DNA of 48,209 bases from Shewanella inventionis (lineage in GTDB: Bacteria; Pseudomonadota; Gammaproteobacteria; Enterobacterales; Shewanellaceae). This document shows positions 45,332 through 48,209 of this stretch, piece after piece. A program made the translations under genes and the position numbers. How positions within the stretch are numbered: the stretch's first letter is position 1; each line of letters starts with the position of its first letter. The notes beneath the pieces are model-generated. The model made no database searches. It worked only from the letters and a program-made list of their open reading frames with translations, and was not told where the DNA came from. Where the stretch lies: assembly GCF_014641855.1 (NCBI RefSeq), contig NZ_BMII01000016.1:75770-123978 (forward strand), written 5' to 3'.

Positions 45332-45855
45332 GCTTTACCCTTATCGTCATTGCGGGCGAGTTTCTTGGTGTCTGATCGTATTGCCGATGGAGATACTCCT
45401 GCAAATAGTGCCAATTGACTTTTCTGTGGAATAAGATTGGTTGGTAGCGCTGTGTTGGATTTAGCAATATTGAGTCTACAAGACAGCGTTTTTAAGATTG
45501 AAGAATGATGCTTATATTGCAATGCTGGAAGCGTGAGCATTAATGTAGTGATTGTTTGCTCGATGTTATCTGCAGATTGTTGGTATTCACATATGCTGAC
45601 TTTTTGTGATTGAACACTTGGATGTTGCCGTAACAATACAAACAGTGGGTCGGGCGCTAAAAGTAGGTAATGCGCTTGAGTTACAGGCATGACATGAAGA
45701 GTTATCGTTTTCAGTAAGATATGAATTTGATGCTCAAGAATATGGTCAATCACACTGGCGTTGTACTGCACCGTTATCTCCTCGCGGAGTAAAGGTGCGA
45801 CAGAAGGATGATATTCGAGGGTAAAACTGTTAATCATGCGCTGTTTTGTTTTCAT
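45328..45855 (-). CDS. Small protein with C-terminal HTH, first gene of the recombinase operon
   Basis: This 175-residue protein is unrecognised. Residues about 145-170 (KSQLALFAGVSPSAIRSDTK) look like a helix-turn-helix, so DNA binding is plausible; the remainder is a mixed helical domain with several Leu/His-rich stretches. It could be an excision or directionality factor or an operon regulator. It starts about 110 bases downstream of a LexA-type box and ends in an ATGA overlap with the 528-aa gene. An internal Met at residue 7 is an alternative start, as the upstream ribosome site is weak. Confidence 0.6.
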   Translation of the reverse strand: MKTKQRMINSFTLEYHPSVAPLLREEITVQYNASVIDHILEHQIHILLKTITLHVMPVTQAHYLLLAPDPLFVLLRQHPSVQSQKVSICEYQQSADNIEQTITTLMLTLPALQYKHHSSILKTLSCRLNIAKSNTALPTNLIPQKSQLALFAGVSPSAIRSDTKKLARNDDKGKA

Positions 45856-45963
45856 TTCTGCTTTACTGTACTGTTTGTTCTGTAATGTTCTGGGTTAATT
45901 TTTGACAAGTTTCGTTTGCATATATCAAATGATACTGACTAAATTAACTTTTTATTTTTATTA

Positions 45964-45979
45964 CTGTCTATTTGTACAG
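45964..45979 (-). promoter_or_regulatory. LexA-type (SOS) box upstream of the four-gene recombinase operon
   Basis: CTGTCTATTTGTACAG fits CTG-N10-CAG with outer T and A as in E. coli boxes (tACTGT...ACAGTt). On the minus strand TTGCAA-16-TACAAA overlaps it as a possible promoter. It is nearly identical to the box at 39515-39530. An AT-rich 100-base leader follows before the first gene. Confidence 0.72.
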
Positions 45980-45989
45980 TTATTTTTGG

Positions 45990-46225
45990 AGGTTGCAACA
46001 AATATAAGATTAATATTTGTTCATAAATCCTTTACTATTTAGTTGTTTAAGCAACAAAAATGTTGTTATTTTATTATGAAATAAACGGTTTAAGTGGTGT
46101 ACTTTCGGGCCTTTCCCATATTGTGACAGGACATTTTTGTAATGATGCATTGAGCTTGAGGCTATATCTACATGGTAGTGAGCTGTAAAGTGGGAGCCTA
46201 TATAAAAAACTGATCCCTTCACTAG
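45990..46225. other. AT-rich gap right of the recombinase operon
   Basis: About 235 bases without a convincing gene. It may hold the right end of the recombinase element, but I cannot see a clear terminal or target duplication. Confidence 0.35.
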
Positions 46226-46452
46226 GCTAAGGCAAGCGAGAATCAAATCGAAGTGTGATTGCTATCCAAAAAGGTGACCGATTGTTTTTTATAGATGGCT
46301 GGCGAAAAAAAATGCCCCAAAAAAAGGCAAAGAGATCCCTGACAAGTTAAATGAAACCTATAAATTAATTGGTGATAGCTTCCTGAGTTTTACAGACGAA
46401 CAAATAGAGCAGCACATCTTAGATGGCCTGCTAAGAGAGGTTGGGAATGACT
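46226..46452 (+). pseudogene. Decayed RelE/HigB-2-type toxin remnant
   Basis: Across two frames the translation reads SVIAIQKGDRLFFIDGW, then GKEIPDKLNETYKLIGDSFL and TDEQIEQHILDGLLREV, the C-terminal half of the RelE-like toxin family found with NadS-type antitoxins. The N-terminal half is missing and a frameshift falls near 46320, so it is not functional. The antitoxin remnant follows directly. Confidence 0.7.
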
Positions 46453-46747
46453 GATAAACGTTTATAAAACAAGATATTGTGAAGCGCTTTAGTGAAGATG
46501 GCTCTGTTGATCAACTCACCATGCGTAAAATTGATGCACTCGCGATGAGTGCCAAGAACACATGACCGCAGCTAGAATTCAACTAATACGAAAACGAGAG
46601 CACATTAGCCAAGGCGTGCTTGCTACTGTTCTCAATATGAGTAGCGAAAGTGTTCAGAAGTGGGAACAGGGCAAAACCAAGCCTCAAGGGGCTGCATTGC
46701 GCCTATTAAACATTATCGATAAGAAAGGCATTACGGCTGTTATATAG
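46449..46747 (+). pseudogene. Decayed NadS/HigA-type XRE antitoxin
   Basis: The frame opens ATGACTGATAAACG and hits a stop after six codons; it resumes as VKRFSEDGSVDQLTMRKIDA in another frame. From ATG 46562 the HTH part is intact: ARIQLIRKREHISQGVLATV then SSESVQKWEQGKTKPQGAAL. Intact antitoxins of this family are about 100 residues. At least two frameshifts are present. A 61-residue HTH protein from 46562 might still be made. Confidence 0.75.
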
Positions 46748-46823
46748 TCATATTGGATTTAAAGGCCCATCAATAGCAGCTAAACGATAAAGGCTCCGAC
46801 AAGGAAGCCTTTATCAAGTAACG

Positions 46824-47125
46824 CTAATCACGAGCCGACGGATGTGTCTTATTATACACTTCACGTAATTCCATCATGCTTACATGAACATAAACTTGGG
46901 TAGTCGATAAATCCGCATGCTCCCAAAAGGCTTGTACATGACGAATATCAGCGCCGTTATCTACCATATGAGTCGCCGCAGCATGGCGATATTGATTTCA
47001 TGCTCCACTTTTGCGCATATCGGCGAGCTTAATATATTTAGCCATAAACTCTGACAACTGAGCAGCGCGAAATGGTTTGCCACAATTGGCACGAAACAAC
47101 CCCTTTCCTGAAGACTCATTTGCAA
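46824..47125 (-). pseudogene. XerC-like tyrosine recombinase remnant (C-terminal)
   Basis: On the minus strand the translation gives GKPFRAAQLSEFMAKYIKLA, an in-frame stop, then YRHAAATHMVDNGADIRHVQ and FWEHADLSTTQVYVHVSMME, ending HPSARD. The HAAATH and catalytic TTQVYVHV regions are those of a small tyrosine integrase. The in-frame TGA, the altered GH (EH) and the absent N-terminus show it is dead. Confidence 0.85.
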
Positions 47126-47129
47126 CCTT

Positions 47130-47470
47130 CACTCGCTGCTAAGGGGAAGGTTGAAAGCAAGCGGTGACAAGCACTGTGCCATTTTCCACTTACTGGAATT
47201 TCTGGGTTTGTAATCAAAGTTTGGTGTGGGAACTGAAAAAAAAAGCAACCTACTCTTTAAAAACTAGATTGCAGAAACCCATTGATCGACACGAAGTGCG
47301 TCGGTGGGTAGTTCACCTCAATTTGTGTATTTAAAAGGACATTTAAATAACAATAGTCGTAAAACGCTGCTAAAAAGGTGACAAGATTAATGACTTGGCA
47401 CGTGACGTAACCATTAACGTGTGTGGTAAATGACGCCAATCTGTTATCTGTCCTGCATCGCCGCATTCAC
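47130..47470. other. Non-coding stretch with an IS605-like end signal
   Basis: A stem of accca...cgac with gtcggtgggt followed by agttcac at about 47278-47313 resembles the right-end / omegaRNA tail of IS200/IS605 elements on the plus strand. No tnpB remnant is recognisable beside it. Otherwise I see no gene. Confidence 0.4.
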
Positions 47471-47477
47471 TTTTTTG

Positions 47478-47610
47478 TAGGACTAAATTCCTATTATTTG
47501 CTTGAATATGGGGATATAGTCCTATAGTGTACTCTGCTTCAATTTGCCAATTCATAATAGTTGGACTATATTCCTATTATCTTCTTTAAAATGAGAATTT
47601 AGTCCTATTC
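47478..47610. promoter_or_regulatory. Four operator-like repeats upstream of the XRE gene
   Basis: Related words occur at 47478-47494 (taggactaaattcctatt), 47512-47526 (ggatatagtcctata), 47563-47579 (ggactatattcctatta) and 47593-47610 (gaatttagtcctattc). They share a GGA-n-TATA-n-TCC dyad and lie 30-51 bases apart, ending just before the start codon. Autoregulation by the encoded HTH protein is likely. Confidence 0.75.
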
Positions 47611-47621
47611 TGGGTGATTTT

Positions 47622-47921
47622 ATGGCAAGGCGAGACTTACACAGCGTTCTGTTTCCAAAGCAGCTCAAAATTCTCACTCTCTTTGGTGAAGATTTGTTGC
47701 TTGCGTTGAAGCGACGGGGATTGACAAAAAAAATGCTCTGCGAGCGAACCGGGTTTGACCATAAAACGGTGAACAAGGTATTTGCTGGTGATCCTGGTGT
47801 TGCGATTGGTACTTATTTGAAAGTTATGGCCGTGATGGGCATGGAGAGCAACTTCTCTGAAATGGCAGCGCATGATGAATTAGGTATCAAACTCCAAAAC
47901 ATCAAACTTCTGGAAGGGTGA
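47622..47921 (+). CDS. XRE/HipB-like transcriptional regulator, 3' end altered by an IS
   Basis: The 99-residue HTH protein (LLLALKRRGLTKKMLCERTG then FDHKTVNKVFAGDPGVAIGT and YLKVMAVMGMESN) matches the antitoxin-type regulators normally found before hipA-like kinase genes (GDPGVxxGxY..V and DELGxKLQ motifs). No kinase gene follows. Its TGA at 47919-47921 is part of the end of the adjacent IS605-family element, so the original C-terminus and any partner gene were probably cut off by that insertion. Confidence 0.8.
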   Translation: MARRDLHSVLFPKQLKILTLFGEDLLLALKRRGLTKKMLCERTGFDHKTVNKVFAGDPGVAIGTYLKVMAVMGMESNFSEMAAHDELGIKLQNIKLLEG

Positions 47922-48209
47922 ACTACTCGCAACTAAAGCAGCGAGCTTCCAAGACAACAGCCTAAGCTGCTAACTTTTCTTTTTTGACGCTTCGCAGGGT
48001 ACTGCGAGCTGAGCATTTGGCTCGACTCGACTTACGGTTCCCTCCACGCCCACTATCTGATCTGAGTCGTAAAACTCCATCATCAGACAACACCGTTCCA
48101 GTGTCTAAAATTAGATTAATTGCCCGTTTTTTAATGACCAATGATGCGTTGCTATCTGCATTGTCAGTGTGTCCACATTTACCGCACACAAAAAGTGCCT
48201 GTGATTTAC
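47919..48209 (-). mobile_element. 3' end of an IS605-family element with TnpB guide-RNA scaffold
   Basis: Read on the minus strand, after the tnpB stop come ggaagctcgctgctttagtt then gcgagtagttcac, a stem gctcgc/gcgag(t) ending in the GTTCAC typical of right ends and omegaRNA 3' boundaries of this family. The end maps to about 47918/47919. The element continues beyond the window. Confidence 0.75.
47962..48209 (-). CDS. tnpB: TnpB (RNA-guided nuclease) C-terminal part, cut by window edge
   Basis: The frame enters from the right edge and reads ALFVCGKCGHTDNADSNAS, which carries a CxxC pair of the C-terminal zinc finger and the NADxNAS motif with the third RuvC Asp. A basic tail (RGGNRKSSRAKCSARSTLRS) follows. 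TnpB is the omegaRNA-guided DNA nuclease of IS200/IS605 elements. The visible 80-odd residues show no lesion; whether the rest is intact lies outside the window. Confidence 0.85.
   Translation of the reverse strand, partial: KSQALFVCGKCGHTDNADSNASLVIKKRAINLILDTGTVLSDDGVLRLRSDSGRGGNRKSSRAKCSARSTLRSVKKEKLAA

Noticed and set aside
39515..45980. The two ACTGT.TATTTGT.CAGT words as att direct repeats of the four-gene block
   Set aside because: Their dyad symmetry, CTG-N10-CAG form and position over promoter elements fit LexA boxes better; kept only as an alternative.
1..48209. tRNA or rRNA genes
   Set aside because: I saw no cloverleaf-like or rRNA-like segment, although an integrase is present; a systematic tRNA scan was not possible.

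Overview
The window looks like a chromosomal segment of a marine gammaproteobacterium, most likely an Alteromonadales member (Shewanella/Pseudoalteromonas-like). I infer this from the protein families, the rfaH - SLBB export protein - wzz - rml - wecA - galU - glmM gene set, and the short intergenic repeats; I could not search a database. The window divides into a surface-polysaccharide (O-antigen/capsule) locus at about 1.6-33.3 kb and a mobile, toxin-antitoxin-rich region at about 33.6-48.2 kb.

Layout. Positions 1-1610 are non-coding tandem repeats (five 45-bp units, then eight 153-155-bp units). A DUF4136-type lipoprotein and rfaH follow. Next comes a 1.1-kb leader with two ops (JUMPStart core) elements and several hairpins, which should be the loading site for the RfaH made just upstream. 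The locus continues with a large SLBB/Wza-like exporter, a four-helix-bundle (23S IVS type) protein and Wzz. The AT-rich, tightly overlapping O-antigen core then holds rmlB, rmlA, a 3,4-ketoisomerase (fdtA/qdtA), an ATP-grasp/SDR/HAD trio, a hexapeptide acyltransferase, the sugar aminotransferase (fdtB/qdtB), wzx, three GT-B-like glycosyltransferases, wzy and a glucuronyl C5-epimerase homologue. A nest of decayed insertion sequences (ISAs1 and IS66 types) separates this from a GT2 glycosyltransferase, ugd, two tandem wecA-type genes and galU. A MntA/HepT toxin-antitoxin pair and glmM close the locus. The genes fit a Wzy-dependent pathway: WecA primes the lipid carrier, four transferases build a unit likely to contain a dTDP-3-amino-3,6-dideoxyhexose derivative and GlcA/IdoA, Wzx flips it, Wzy polymerises it and Wzz sets chain length.

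Most envelope intergenic gaps are filled with a modular repeat family: short hairpins with 3-5-nt loops joined by CTAG, often in 7-bp CTAGnnn steps. It is absent from the O-antigen core after rmlA and from the mobile region, so it seems to mark long-resident DNA.

The right part carries a HipBA module with three operators, a MITE, and two leftward recombinase transcription units. One is a DUF3596-type integrase plus a 565-aa unknown. The other is a four-gene operon: a small HTH-like protein, a tyrosine-recombinase-fold protein lacking the catalytic Tyr, a 959-aa intact tyrosine recombinase, and a 418-aa protein whose sequence pattern resembles a divergent three-domain DNA beta sliding clamp. 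Each unit is preceded by a nearly identical CTG-N10-CAG (LexA/SOS-type) box. This putative SOS-controlled recombinase plus clamp-like module is the most interesting item in the window. Beyond it lie remnants of a RelE/NadS toxin-antitoxin pair and of a XerC-like integrase, a XRE regulator with four operator copies, and the 3' end of an IS605-family TnpB gene whose element end supplies the regulator's stop codon.
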